Shown here one piece after another: positions 1-7,004 of a DNA stretch of 9,787 nt. This DNA comes from Verrucomicrobia bacterium SCGC AAA164-M04. Lineage in GTDB: Bacteria > Verrucomicrobiota > Verrucomicrobiae > Verrucomicrobiales > Akkermansiaceae. The number at the start of each line of letters is the position of its first letter. The first letter of the stretch is position 1. The notes under the pieces are model-generated. The model saw nothing but the letters and a program-made list of their open reading frames with translations. It ran no database searches and had not been told where the DNA came from. A program made the translations under genes and the position numbers. The stretch is taken from positions 1-9,787 of the forward strand of contig KB912165.1 of assembly GCA_000383735.1 (NCBI GenBank), given 5' to 3'.

Positions 1-1
1 C

Positions 2-151
2 GATGGGGAGTTGCTCAACCCTGACGGATCACCAGCACAAGCGGGAACGGGGAACAACCGGCTGATTATCGGCGACTGTTGTTCGAACCTGCGAACCTCA
101 TCTTTCGACGTCGAGCACATCCGTTACGACACGACAGGATCGTATTCACCG
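2..151 (+). repeat. Intragenic domain repeat, copy 1 (truncated by window edge)
   Basis: The 50 residues encoded here align without gaps to 1019-1168 at a constant offset of 1017 bp; 30 of 50 residues are identical. Shared landmarks are ATGNNRL/GTGNNRL, the adjacent cysteines in GDCCS, and RYDTTG. The 20 bases at 47-66 are identical to 1064-1083. This is the C-terminal end of the first LamG-like domain. Confidence 0.85.
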
Positions 152-1411
152 GTTGTTGATGACAGTGATACGGACGGAGACGGGATGCCGAATTCTTACG
201 AGGAGCAGAACGACCTCGATCTGGCGCGAAACGATGCGGGAGAGGACAAAGACGAAGACGGATTGACAAACCTTGAAGAGTTCGAAGCCGGGTTGCCAGC
301 GAACAACCCAGACGCGGACAACGACGGATTACTGGACGGCGTCGAAGATGGATCGGGAACATGGACGAATGCAGGTGCTACCGGGACGTTTCCAAAAAAT
401 GCCGACTCGGACGGGGATGGGATCCGCGACGGGGCGGAGACGAATACGGGAACTTTTGAAGATGGGGACGACACCGGATCGGATCCAAACAAGGAGGACT
501 CAGATGGTGACTCCTACGGGGACGGTCAGGAGATCGCTCGAGGATCAGACCCGACAAACGCCGGGAGTGTGCCGATGGCGTCGGTGCAGCCAAGGGACTC
601 CGCGCTTTTTGAGGTTACGAAGAGCGGCAGTGAGATTTTCGACGGAACAGAATTACTCGGGGACTGGGTGAATACCGGTGGAGTGTTGGATTTTACGCTC
701 AACGGTAATGTCCTGACATTGGGAACAACCGACACTAACGGGTGGATCGAGCACGACAGTGGAGCGACGCCTTGGGAACTCGGAGTTGCTGGGGGTGGAT
801 CATGGACGGCAGAGATCCGAGTACGGATCAGCAACGATTTCGGCAACGGAATCGTGATTTGGGCCGCGAATGGAGCGCAGCGTGCGGTCATGTTGATAGA
901 CGACATTTCGGTTTCTATCCTCAATGGCGAGCTGCTCGATGGAAATGACAACACGGACGGTTTCCATACCTTCAGGGTAGCCTTCGATGCGATTGAAGGG
1001 GTTTACTTTTTCTGGCGTGACGGAGTGGCACTCAACGACGTGGGGCTGCCGGCGCAAGGGGCTACGGGGAACAACCGGCTGATCGTCGGTGACTGCTGTT
1101 CGTCGGTGCCGATGACAACGGTGGACCTTGAGTATGTGCGCTACGATACGACCGGTGCCTGGTCGCCGAGTGGGTCGCCGAGCGCACCGCCAGAAATTAT
1201 TGGAGTCGACGTCGATCAAGTTCTCAACAAAGTGCTGCTCAGGTGGAATTCCAAGATCAGCGCGACGTATACGATCGAGAAGACCGGTGATTTAAGAGAG
1301 TGGGAAGTCCTATTCGATTCAGTGCCGTCTGACGGCGAGACGACAACGCTTGAGTTCGATGCTCCGGGGGCTGCGGTCGGAAAGTTTTTCTATCGCGTTC
1401 GGCGCGAGTAG
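2..1411 (+). CDS. Secreted LamG-like / calcium-repeat surface protein, 3' part (5' end outside window)
   Basis: The reading frame is open from the window edge, so the N-terminus and any signal peptide are missing; no internal start is credible because the first bases already encode a conserved repeat. Order seen: the end of one LamG/concanavalin-like domain (2-151); a calcium-binding block (about 158-575) with motifs such as DTDGDGMPNSYEE, DEDGLTNLEEF, DADNDGLLDG, DSDGDGIRDG and DSDGDSYGDG, as in thrombospondin type 3 repeats; a complete second LamG-like domain (about 600-1168); and a C-terminal beta-sandwich-like module (about 1190-1408) with YTIEKTGDLREWEVL and a final FFYRVRRE. Such tails are frequent on exported Verrucomicrobiota proteins, so I infer a cell-surface or secreted binding/adhesion protein, possibly for polysaccharide. 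No catalytic domain is visible in this part. The gene stands alone here; the next gene starts 99 bp downstream. Family assignment is by motif; the ligand is unknown. Confidence 0.8.
   Translation, partial: DGELLNPDGSPAQAGTGNNRLIIGDCCSNLRTSSFDVEHIRYDTTGSYSPVVDDSDTDGDGMPNSYEEQNDLDLARNDAGEDKDEDGLTNLEEFEAGLPANNPDADNDGLLDGVEDGSGTWTNAGATGTFPKNADSDGDGIRDGAETNTGTFEDGDDTGSDPNKEDSDGDSYGDGQEIARGSDPTNAGSVPMASVQPRDSALFEVTKSGSEIFDGTELLGDWVNTGGVLDFTLNGNVLTLGTTDTNGWIEHDSGATPWELGVAGGGSWTAEIRVRISNDFGNGIVIWAANGAQRAVMLIDDISVSILNGELLDGNDNTDGFHTFRVAFDAIEGVYFFWRDGVALNDVGLPAQGATGNNRLIVGDCCSSVPMTTVDLEYVRYDTTGAWSPSGSPSAPPEIIGVDVDQVLNKVLLRWNSKISATYTIEKTGDLREWEVLFDSVPSDGETTTLEFDAPGAAVGKFFYRVRRE
1019..1168 (+). repeat. 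Intragenic domain repeat, copy 2
   Basis: This is the partner of the segment at 2-151, forming the end of the complete LamG-like domain of about 600-1168. The two copies are separated by the calcium-repeat block, so the domain was duplicated around it. The vicinal Cys-Cys in GDCCSS is kept in both copies. Confidence 0.85.
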
Positions 1412-1435
1412 GGGAATCTGTTTCCTGTGGCACCC

Positions 1436-1464
1436 GCCTGCCAAGGTTCGAACTGGTTTCAGGC
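1436..1464 (+). terminator. Imperfect hairpin after the surface-protein gene, possible terminator
   Basis: GCCTG (1436-1440) can pair with CAGGC (1460-1464). Inside it CCA (1441-1443) can pair with TGG (1454-1456), around the 8-base palindrome GTTCGAAC (1446-1453). The hairpin lies 25 bp after the stop codon of the surface-protein gene. No T-run follows, so it is not a classical intrinsic terminator; it could be an RNA-stabilising hairpin or chance. Confidence 0.3.
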
Positions 1465-1510
1465 AGTCATTCTGTTACGCTTAAGTCAAACTGATGGATA
1501 ATGATGTGAA

Positions 1511-2614
1511 ATGGATCTAGTTCCGAAGAGACACAGTTTGGTTACGGAGACGACTGCGTTGTTGCGGGAAGCGATCGCGGCGGGGCGTTGGCCGGATCTA
1601 TTGCCTGGCGAACGGAAGCTATGTCAGCAGATGCAGATCGGGCGAGACACGTTACGTGCAGCGATCCAGCAGCTCGAGCAAGAGGGACTAGTCTTGGGGG
1701 GAGAGGCAGGAAAGCAGCGTAAGATTTTAGCGCCACGGGGGGAGGCGGAAGATACGACTGCTGCCTCGGCAGGGATTATCGCATTTCTTTCGCCGCAAAA
1801 GCTAGAGCAGTTTCCGAATTCTCTGCTGGTAGAGATCGATGTGTTGCGGGAGCGGCTGGCGGGAAGTGGCTACCGGCTGGAGGTGGTGACGGGGACCAAA
1901 GTTTTCACACAAGCGCAGCCCGGTCACGGCTTGAATAAGCTGACGGCAGACTATGCCGCGGAGGCGTGGATCCTGCACCAAACGACGGCGCCGATTCAGC
2001 GGTGGTTCGCGGAAAAGGGGCCGCCGAGTTTGTTGCACGGGCAGCCTCAGGGCGTGGAATTGCCGGCGGTCGATGTGGACTATATGGCGGTGGGACGGCA
2101 CGCTGGTGGGTTTTTGATCAGCCGTGGACACCGGGAGGTGGTGATCCTAAGGCCTCATGCTTCGCTGCGAGGACTAGACATGGCCGAGACTGGATTACGT
2201 GAAGCATTCGTGAATCATCCGGGGAGCATGTTGCCGACTCCGATGACGTTGCGAGAATCTGAGGAGGGAGGAGCGGCGGCGCTAGCATCGAAGATCGGGA
2301 GGCTGATGAAATCACAGCAGCAGCCTACTGCCCTCGTGCTAACGCGGTCTCGGCAGGCGTTAACGGTGGTCAGCTGGTTGGCGAAGCAGCGATTGCGGGT
2401 GCCGGAAGACCTGTCGTTAATCTCGCTGGACTACAGCCAGAATTTCGACCACTTGTTGCCGGCCATCACCTGTTACCGGTCCGACCCGGAGATTACCGCG
2501 AAGATCGTGTTCCGAAAAGTGATTGAGATCGCCTCATCGGGGGCATCGATCAAATCACCTCCGGCGATCATGCCGGACTTTATTACGGGGGGATCGGTCG
2601 CGAATATTTTATAA
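1511..2614 (+). CDS. GntR/LacI hybrid transcriptional regulator
   Basis: Probable sugar-responsive DNA-binding regulator of 367 residues. Residues about 8-75 form a GntR-type winged helix-turn-helix, with LLPGERKLCQQMQIGRDTLR followed by AAIQQLEQEGLV. From about residue 88 the protein resembles the LacI/GalR periplasmic-binding-protein-like sensor: VDVDYMAVGRHAGGFLISRG then HREVVIL (188-213), VPEDLSLISLDY (298-309) and PAIMPDFITGGSVANI at the C-terminus. Fusions of these two domains are common in Verrucomicrobiota and usually bind a small carbohydrate effector. The ATG at 1511 is the first start after an in-frame stop at 1502-1504, so no longer form is possible; no clear Shine-Dalgarno sequence precedes it. 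The dioxygenase gene follows 245 bp downstream on the same strand and is the nearest candidate target, but that link is inference. Effector and operator are unknown. Confidence 0.85.
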   Translation: MDLVPKRHSLVTETTALLREAIAAGRWPDLLPGERKLCQQMQIGRDTLRAAIQQLEQEGLVLGGEAGKQRKILAPRGEAEDTTAASAGIIAFLSPQKLEQFPNSLLVEIDVLRERLAGSGYRLEVVTGTKVFTQAQPGHGLNKLTADYAAEAWILHQTTAPIQRWFAEKGPPSLLHGQPQGVELPAVDVDYMAVGRHAGGFLISRGHREVVILRPHASLRGLDMAETGLREAFVNHPGSMLPTPMTLRESEEGGAAALASKIGRLMKSQQQPTALVLTRSRQALTVVSWLAKQRLRVPEDLSLISLDYSQNFDHLLPAITCYRSDPEITAKIVFRKVIEIASSGASIKSPPAIMPDFITGGSVANIL

Positions 2615-2679
2615 GAGTGTCCAGTATCATTCTTGCCGCTATCTTCTCCTCTGTCGGTTTCGTTGGGGCCTAAGCCAAA

Positions 2680-2694
2680 CGATCCTGCTGATCG
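2680..2694 (+). other. Small inverted repeat in the regulator-dioxygenase gap
   Basis: CGATC (2680-2684) and GATCG (2690-2694) form a stem with a five-base loop; A2679 and T2695 add a sixth pair. It lies 65 bp after the regulator stop with no T-run after it, so it is a weak terminator or operator candidate at best. Confidence 0.25.
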
Positions 2695-2789
2695 TGCCCG
2701 AAGACACTGGCCCGGAGTTAGCCCACTAAGGTGATCCATACGCACAAACTGCGGTGGTGGACAAATTTCCGGCAGCAATCGAGCTTTGA

Positions 2790-2801
2790 AATACTGGTAT
2801 T
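2790..2801. promoter_or_regulatory. AT-rich inverted repeat upstream of the dioxygenase gene, possible operator
   Basis: AATAC and GTATT are perfect inverted arms separated by TG, 58 bp before the chosen dioxygenase ATG at 2860. The position suits a regulator site near a promoter, and the gene just upstream encodes a DNA-binding protein. No convincing -35/-10 pair was found nearby, and a five-base arm can arise by chance. Confidence 0.25.
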
Positions 2802-2859
2802 ATTTTCCTGCCACCTTGTTAAACTTTTTCCGTCAGGGCGATCTGGCAAGTTTGGACCC

Positions 2860-3597
2860 ATGAGCAGCCGCGAGCGTTTTGAACGAGATGGATTTGTGGC
2901 CGTTGAATCATTTTTGTCGAGGAGTGAAGTGGCGACGTGCCTGCGGGAGGTCGAGCGGTATGTTGCTGAGGTAGTACCCGGATTGCCTGCCGAGCATGTT
3001 TTTTACGAGAACAAAGATGACCTGGCGACCTTGAAGCAGCTTCAGCGAATGCATGAGCACGATGCTTGGTTCGGAGAATTCTTTGCGGACAAGCCGCAGC
3101 GGCTGGCGGAGGATTTATTGGGAACCGAGGTGGTCGGAAAAAATCTGCAGTATTTCAACAAGCCGGCCGCCGGTGGTCAACCGACGCCGCCGCACCAGGA
3201 CGGTTTCTACTTTAAACTGAACCCGCCACATGCGTTGACGATGTGGATGGCACTGGAGGACGTCGACGAGGAGAACGGGTGTGTGCATTACGTGAAAGGT
3301 TCGCACCTGAAAGGGATGCGGGAGCACGGGAGGACGGGGACGTTGGGGTTTTCGCAGGGAATGACGGATTTTGGTCGGCAAGAAGACCTTGCAGCGGAAG
3401 AGGCGGTGCCGGCTGCGCCAGGCGATTTACTCGCACACCATGCGCTGACGATCCACCGGGCCGGAGAGAATTTATCGGCGACGCGCAGCCGGAGGGCGTT
3501 GGGGTTTATCTTTTACTCGATCGAGGCCCGCGAAGACCTCGTGGCAGAGGAGCTTTACAGGAGGGAACTGATGAAGCAGCAGCAAGGGAAGATCTAA
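2860..3597 (+). CDS. Phytanoyl-CoA dioxygenase (PhyH) family enzyme
   Basis: Predicted cytosolic non-haem Fe(II)/2-oxoglutarate-dependent oxygenase of 245 residues, near the usual size for bacterial PhyH proteins. The N-terminus MSSRERFERDGFVAVESFLS is typical of the family. The iron ligands are visible as H112 and D114 in PPHQDGFYF and H199 in LTIHRAGEN; R211 or R212 (TRSRRALGF) would bind the 2-oxoglutarate carboxylate. The segment WMALEDVDEENGCVHYVKGS is also characteristic. The frame is open further upstream to a GTG at 2731, but the extra 43 residues are unlike the family, so the ATG at 2860 is preferred. PhyH relatives hydroxylate lipids, ectoine, osmolytes or natural-product intermediates; the substrate cannot be read from the sequence. 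The gene is co-oriented with the regulator upstream and convergent with the ThuA-fusion gene. No signal peptide is seen. Confidence 0.85.
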   Translation: MSSRERFERDGFVAVESFLSRSEVATCLREVERYVAEVVPGLPAEHVFYENKDDLATLKQLQRMHEHDAWFGEFFADKPQRLAEDLLGTEVVGKNLQYFNKPAAGGQPTPPHQDGFYFKLNPPHALTMWMALEDVDEENGCVHYVKGSHLKGMREHGRTGTLGFSQGMTDFGRQEDLAAEEAVPAAPGDLLAHHALTIHRAGENLSATRSRRALGFIFYSIEAREDLVAEELYRRELMKQQQGKI

Positions 3598-3643
3598 GGA
3601 TGGTTTGAACTCACAGCATTAGCTGAGGACTACTGGAGCACGT

Positions 3644-3661
3644 TGGTGGGCCACCACTTTT
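3644..3661 (+). terminator. Short GC-rich hairpin plus T-run, likely terminator of the dioxygenase gene
   Basis: TGGTG (3644-3648) pairs with CACCA (3652-3656) around a GGC loop, and CTTTTCT follows at 3657-3663. It lies 46 bp after the dioxygenase stop in the convergent gap. The stem is only five pairs, so it would be a weak intrinsic terminator. No matching T-run is present for the opposite strand. Confidence 0.4.
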
Positions 3662-3732
3662 CTCCCCTACCCGACTCTCCCAGCTCTGGCTTCTCTTCTC
3701 TCCAAAGGTAAATTCCTGACAGCTCAGTTCCG

Positions 3733-6700
3733 TTATTTCAAAGTCTGTAAATAGGCTAGGATATCCTCGATTTCCTGAGGCTCTAAAAGCAGATTCATAG
3801 GTGGCATCGGAGAAACCTTCAAGGGATAGCCCTCGGCGATTTCGGCATTTGGCTCCAACAAAGATCGTTTAATATAGTCAGGTCCTTTTCTCGCAGCAAT
3901 CGTATCCAATGCGGGGCCAATCACACCACCCTTTCCTCCAACCACATGACAACGGCTGCAAGCAGCCACCGGGTGAGTATTGAATAAATTCTTTCCTCTT
4001 GTCGCATCACCCGGGCGCAATTTTAGATCCGTCAGGATTTTAGGAACGGCCACCAATTCTTTCAGCTCGACCTCATCAAACCAAGCAATTCCCGTGGACT
4101 GCCCCCACCCTCCAAAGAGCGCGTTGATCGTAATTTTCTCCCTTCCCAAAGAATTGAAATCAATCGAAACCTCGGTCCAATCCTTCTTTCCACGAAGCGC
4201 CTTGGTCTTGACTCTCTCAGGACTTTGCAATTCGTGCACATTGAAAAGGGCGCCCAATCCCCCCCCTTGAATTCCCTCTGTCTTAATCTTACCTTTTAGA
4301 CGATATCGAGTATTAGTTTTTACCTTAACCACGGCTCCCCACGAAGTATCGGTCGGTCTTTTTGATTCAATCTTAAGACACTTGCCCCCCTTGGCACCTT
4401 CTTTAGTGGGCCGTAGATGTTGAGCTCCATTTCCACTGTGAATGAAAACTTCCCAGTTCCCATTCTCCAACAAATTCTCTTTTGATTCTTCATATTCCAA
4501 ATCAGCAAAAGCTTCAGCCTGATGTTTTTTTCCTGCCGCATCAAGAGCCGCCGATAACCATTCATCTTTGTGGTTCACTTCATCATTCCCAAGAGAGGTT
4601 ACGGCATTTTTAACAGGCTCACTTGTCGGGAATTGCGCCAAAGCCACGAAAGCAGCAAGACGAGTCGTGAGATCGGAATCGTTGATGACTCCAGATTGAA
4701 AAATAAGGTCTACTCCTGAAGCGTCCAATGGTAGAGCACGCACCGCATTACGACGAAGAACAGGATTTGTTGAGAGCAAGGCATTACGATGAGTGTCAGA
4801 ATCCAACTTTCCTAATCCATCAAGAGTCCAAAGCGCATGAATGGCACCAATCCCAGGTTTCCCGACAAGAGCGCGCAGCGCTTTAGCTGCCTCGATCTTC
4901 TTTCCATCTACTAGAAGCCTTTGCGCTGTGAGGCGCCAAAATTGGTTGGAATCACCCAGAGCCTGGAGCAATTCTTTATTGGAAGCTCCTGCCAGTGATT
5001 TTATTTCCGACTCGGGAGCCTCGTTCCAAACCAAGCGGTAGATGCGCCCATGTTGACGATCCCGGTTTGGATTAATGTGCGCGTTTCCTTTTCCATTCTT
5101 GGCAGCGTATCCACCACGATTATCCTTTGGAGTAGGGTTGTGTTGAATGATAAAATTATACCAGTCCGAGATCCAAAGGTTCCCATCAGGACCGACCTCC
5201 GCCGCAACCGGAGAGAACCATTCATCAGCTGAAGCAACTAGCTGAAATGCGTTTTTCGACTGATATCCCGCGCCATTACGACTCGTGTCAAACATCCCGA
5301 GTAGATTCCCGGTTGGTCCTGCTACGAAGGCCCGCTTCCCGCGCCACGATTCAGGGAAGTTGTCTGAATTGGCAAAAGCATGGCCAGCTGCCGCAGTATA
5401 GCCACCGAAGACATCAACTTGTCGGATATTGGGCGTGATTGGATGGAAGGTAGAAGAGGAAGCCACCATTTTCGCACTTAACCCTTTTCTTCCTGGAAGA
5501 ATTGTTGCTGGAATCCCACAGAAAAAGCTCGGGTTATTGTTAGCGGTCGAGCCGAAGACATCTCCCTCATTATTAAGGCCTAAACCCCAAGTGTTATTAT
5601 TGAACTGGTGCAGAAACTCCAGGGATGAACCATCCTTCGTGAAACGATACACCCCGCTCCCGAATCGATTCCCATCGTTAGAAAACGAGGAATAACCGAC
5701 CGTCCCCCAAATTTCGTTATCGAGACCATAGCGAAGATTCGATGGCCCGGCATGTGTATCACCAGTTCCCCATCCCCTCAAAACAACCTCACGAATATCA
5801 GCCTTATCATCTCCATCAGTATCTTTAAGGAATAAAGTCTCGGCCGCGTGATGCACGTAGACACCTCCATTTCCAAAGGTCAGTGAAGTCGGGATATTGA
5901 GACCATCTGCAAATACCGTCACCTTATCGCATCGGCCGTCACCATTCGTATCCTCTAGAATCTTGATCTTATCGTCACCCTTGCGCTCCGCCTTAATCTC
6001 ATTCGGATAATCCACGGTCTCCGCGGCCCAAAGTCGGCCACTTTCATCCCAGGCCAAACCAATAGGATTTACGATTTGTGGCTCTGAGGCGAATAGCTGC
6101 AGCCTCCAACCCACCGGAACTTGAGTGTATTTTAAACTCTCCTCGGGACTCAGCGGATGTTGATACTGAAGTGGCTTTGGACGTTTCTCGTAGTTGGGGA
6201 TATTAGCACGCGTCTCATAAGTCAGCGCCTTACGCGATGAGATGAAACCCTCATACGATTTCTTACGATCTTCTCCAATAGCCCAAAGAATCCCCGACTT
6301 CAGAAGTTGGTGGAATTCGTCACGAGACCAAACCCGTTGATCATGGCCCGAGGCTGTATAAAACACACGACCCTTCCCTTCATTCCGGGTCCAAGTCCAA
6401 GGCTCGGGCTCGTTCACATTATCATCTCCCTCAGGTTTCCGAACCATCAGAATCGTGCGATCACTTCCATGTCCCGAATGCACATAAGTCTCATCCCACG
6501 CCTTAAATTCTATGACATTCTTCATCGCCGGATGCTTCGGAGCCACCACTGTCGTGGTAAATTCCTTTCCCTTATGATGAGCAAACTTCCCACCTACCAA
6601 TCTCACGAAGTCAGGCTCATTATTAAAACAAGCACTCGCACAATGGACAGGGATAAACCCTCCTCCTTCAGTGATATACCGCTTCAAGTTCCCATACTGT

Positions 6701-6996
6701 TTCTCCGAAATTGCGCCATGGTTCGCATATAGCAAAACTCCATCATATTTCGAAAGATGTGAAAAATCTCCCAGCGCCTCTTCGACATCAGTGTAGTAAT
6801 CAAAGTAAATCCCATCTCGGCCTAAAGCTTTCGAAAGCATCGGAAAATACTTGTTGGAATCATGATGCTCCGAATCGTGACCCAGAAATAAAATCCGAAT
6901 TGGCCCCTCAGCCTCAGCGGGAGTTTCTGCTTTATTCAAAGCGAAAGAAAGGGCTGCGAGCAGAACGAGGGGAATGGCTATTACGAGACGTTTCAT
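3733..6996 (-). CDS. Secreted ThuA - PVC propeller - HEAT-like - jelly roll - cytochrome c fusion protein
   Basis: Exported multidomain protein of 1087 residues. Residues 1-20 are a signal peptide (MKRLVIAIPLVLLAALSFA). About 32-245 is a ThuA-like domain, with GGGFIPVHCASACF, DETYVHSGHGSDR and GRVFYTASGHD. About 290-656 is a PVC-type propeller of the Pirellula/Verrucomicrobium membrane-bound-dehydrogenase kind, with GLAWDESGRLWAAETVDYPN, EDTNGDGRCDKVTVFADGLN and GPDGNLWISDWYNFIIQHNP. About 665-830 is helical and HEAT-like. About 840-980 resembles a carbohydrate-binding jelly roll ending GIAWFDEVELKE. About 985-1087 is cytochrome c, with CSRCH at 1013-1017 and M1064 or M1067 as possible sixth ligand. 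The ATG at 6996 is preferred over a TTG at 7002 because it begins a clean signal peptide. It lies 8 bp after the Gfo/Idh stop, so the two are probably cotranscribed. I infer periplasmic sugar or glycoside oxidation or processing with electron transfer; substrate unknown. Composition is lower in GC than the + strand genes. Confidence 0.88.
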   Translation of the reverse strand: MKRLVIAIPLVLLAALSFALNKAETPAEAEGPIRILFLGHDSEHHDSNKYFPMLSKALGRDGIYFDYYTDVEEALGDFSHLSKYDGVLLYANHGAISEKQYGNLKRYITEGGGFIPVHCASACFNNEPDFVRLVGGKFAHHKGKEFTTTVVAPKHPAMKNVIEFKAWDETYVHSGHGSDRTILMVRKPEGDDNVNEPEPWTWTRNEGKGRVFYTASGHDQRVWSRDEFHQLLKSGILWAIGEDRKKSYEGFISSRKALTYETRANIPNYEKRPKPLQYQHPLSPEESLKYTQVPVGWRLQLFASEPQIVNPIGLAWDESGRLWAAETVDYPNEIKAERKGDDKIKILEDTNGDGRCDKVTVFADGLNIPTSLTFGNGGVYVHHAAETLFLKDTDGDDKADIREVVLRGWGTGDTHAGPSNLRYGLDNEIWGTVGYSSFSNDGNRFGSGVYRFTKDGSSLEFLHQFNNNTWGLGLNNEGDVFGSTANNNPSFFCGIPATILPGRKGLSAKMVASSSTFHPITPNIRQVDVFGGYTAAAGHAFANSDNFPESWRGKRAFVAGPTGNLLGMFDTSRNGAGYQSKNAFQLVASADEWFSPVAAEVGPDGNLWISDWYNFIIQHNPTPKDNRGGYAAKNGKGNAHINPNRDRQHGRIYRLVWNEAPESEIKSLAGASNKELLQALGDSNQFWRLTAQRLLVDGKKIEAAKALRALVGKPGIGAIHALWTLDGLGKLDSDTHRNALLSTNPVLRRNAVRALPLDASGVDLIFQSGVINDSDLTTRLAAFVALAQFPTSEPVKNAVTSLGNDEVNHKDEWLSAALDAAGKKHQAEAFADLEYEESKENLLENGNWEVFIHSGNGAQHLRPTKEGAKGGKCLKIESKRPTDTSWGAVVKVKTNTRYRLKGKIKTEGIQGGGLGALFNVHELQSPERVKTKALRGKKDWTEVSIDFNSLGREKITINALFGGWGQSTGIAWFDEVELKELVAVPKILTDLKLRPGDATRGKNLFNTHPVAACSRCHVVGGKGGVIGPALDTIAARKGPDYIKRSLLEPNAEIAEGYPLKVSPMPPMNLLLEPQEIEDILAYLQTLK
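4259..4266 (-). repeat. Homopolymer of eight G (coding strand) inside the ThuA-fusion gene
   Basis: Eight consecutive C on the + strand read as GGG GGG GGA at codons 911-913, in the jelly-roll domain. Slippage by one base would frameshift the protein and remove the cytochrome c domain. The frame is intact in this sequence. Confidence 0.9.
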
Positions 6997-7004
6997 GACC
7001 AAGA

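Noticed and set aside
158..575. DNA-level tandem repeat or CRISPR in the Asp-rich region
   Set aside because: Spacing and unit sequence vary; the repetition is at the protein level (calcium-binding motifs), with no constant direct repeats or spacers.
273..671. Long + strand frame overlapping the surface-protein gene
   Set aside because: It is rich in Arg, Thr and Met with no domain sense, and is explained by the repetitive Asp/Gly codons of the calcium-repeat block in another frame.
526..1219. Two long - strand frames opposite the surface-protein gene
   Set aside because: Their sequences are Ser/Pro- or Arg-rich without motifs, while the + strand frame has clear domains.
2731..2859. GTG start giving the dioxygenase 43 extra N-terminal residues
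   Set aside because: The extension is rich in W, H, F and K and unlike the PhyH family, while the ATG at 2860 opens directly on the conserved RERFERDGFV segment.
3243..3608. 121-residue + strand frame inside the dioxygenase gene
   Set aside because: It is an Arg/Gly/Ala-rich alternative frame of a GC-rich gene, and the PhyH iron ligands lie in the other frame.
6307..6998. Two + strand frames opposite the ThuA domain
   Set aside because: They lie antisense to highly conserved ThuA motifs, with no recognisable fold and no start context.
6997..7002. TTG start two codons upstream of the ThuA-fusion ATG
   Set aside because: A TTG start adds only two residues; the ATG at 6996 gives a standard signal peptide beginning MKRL.
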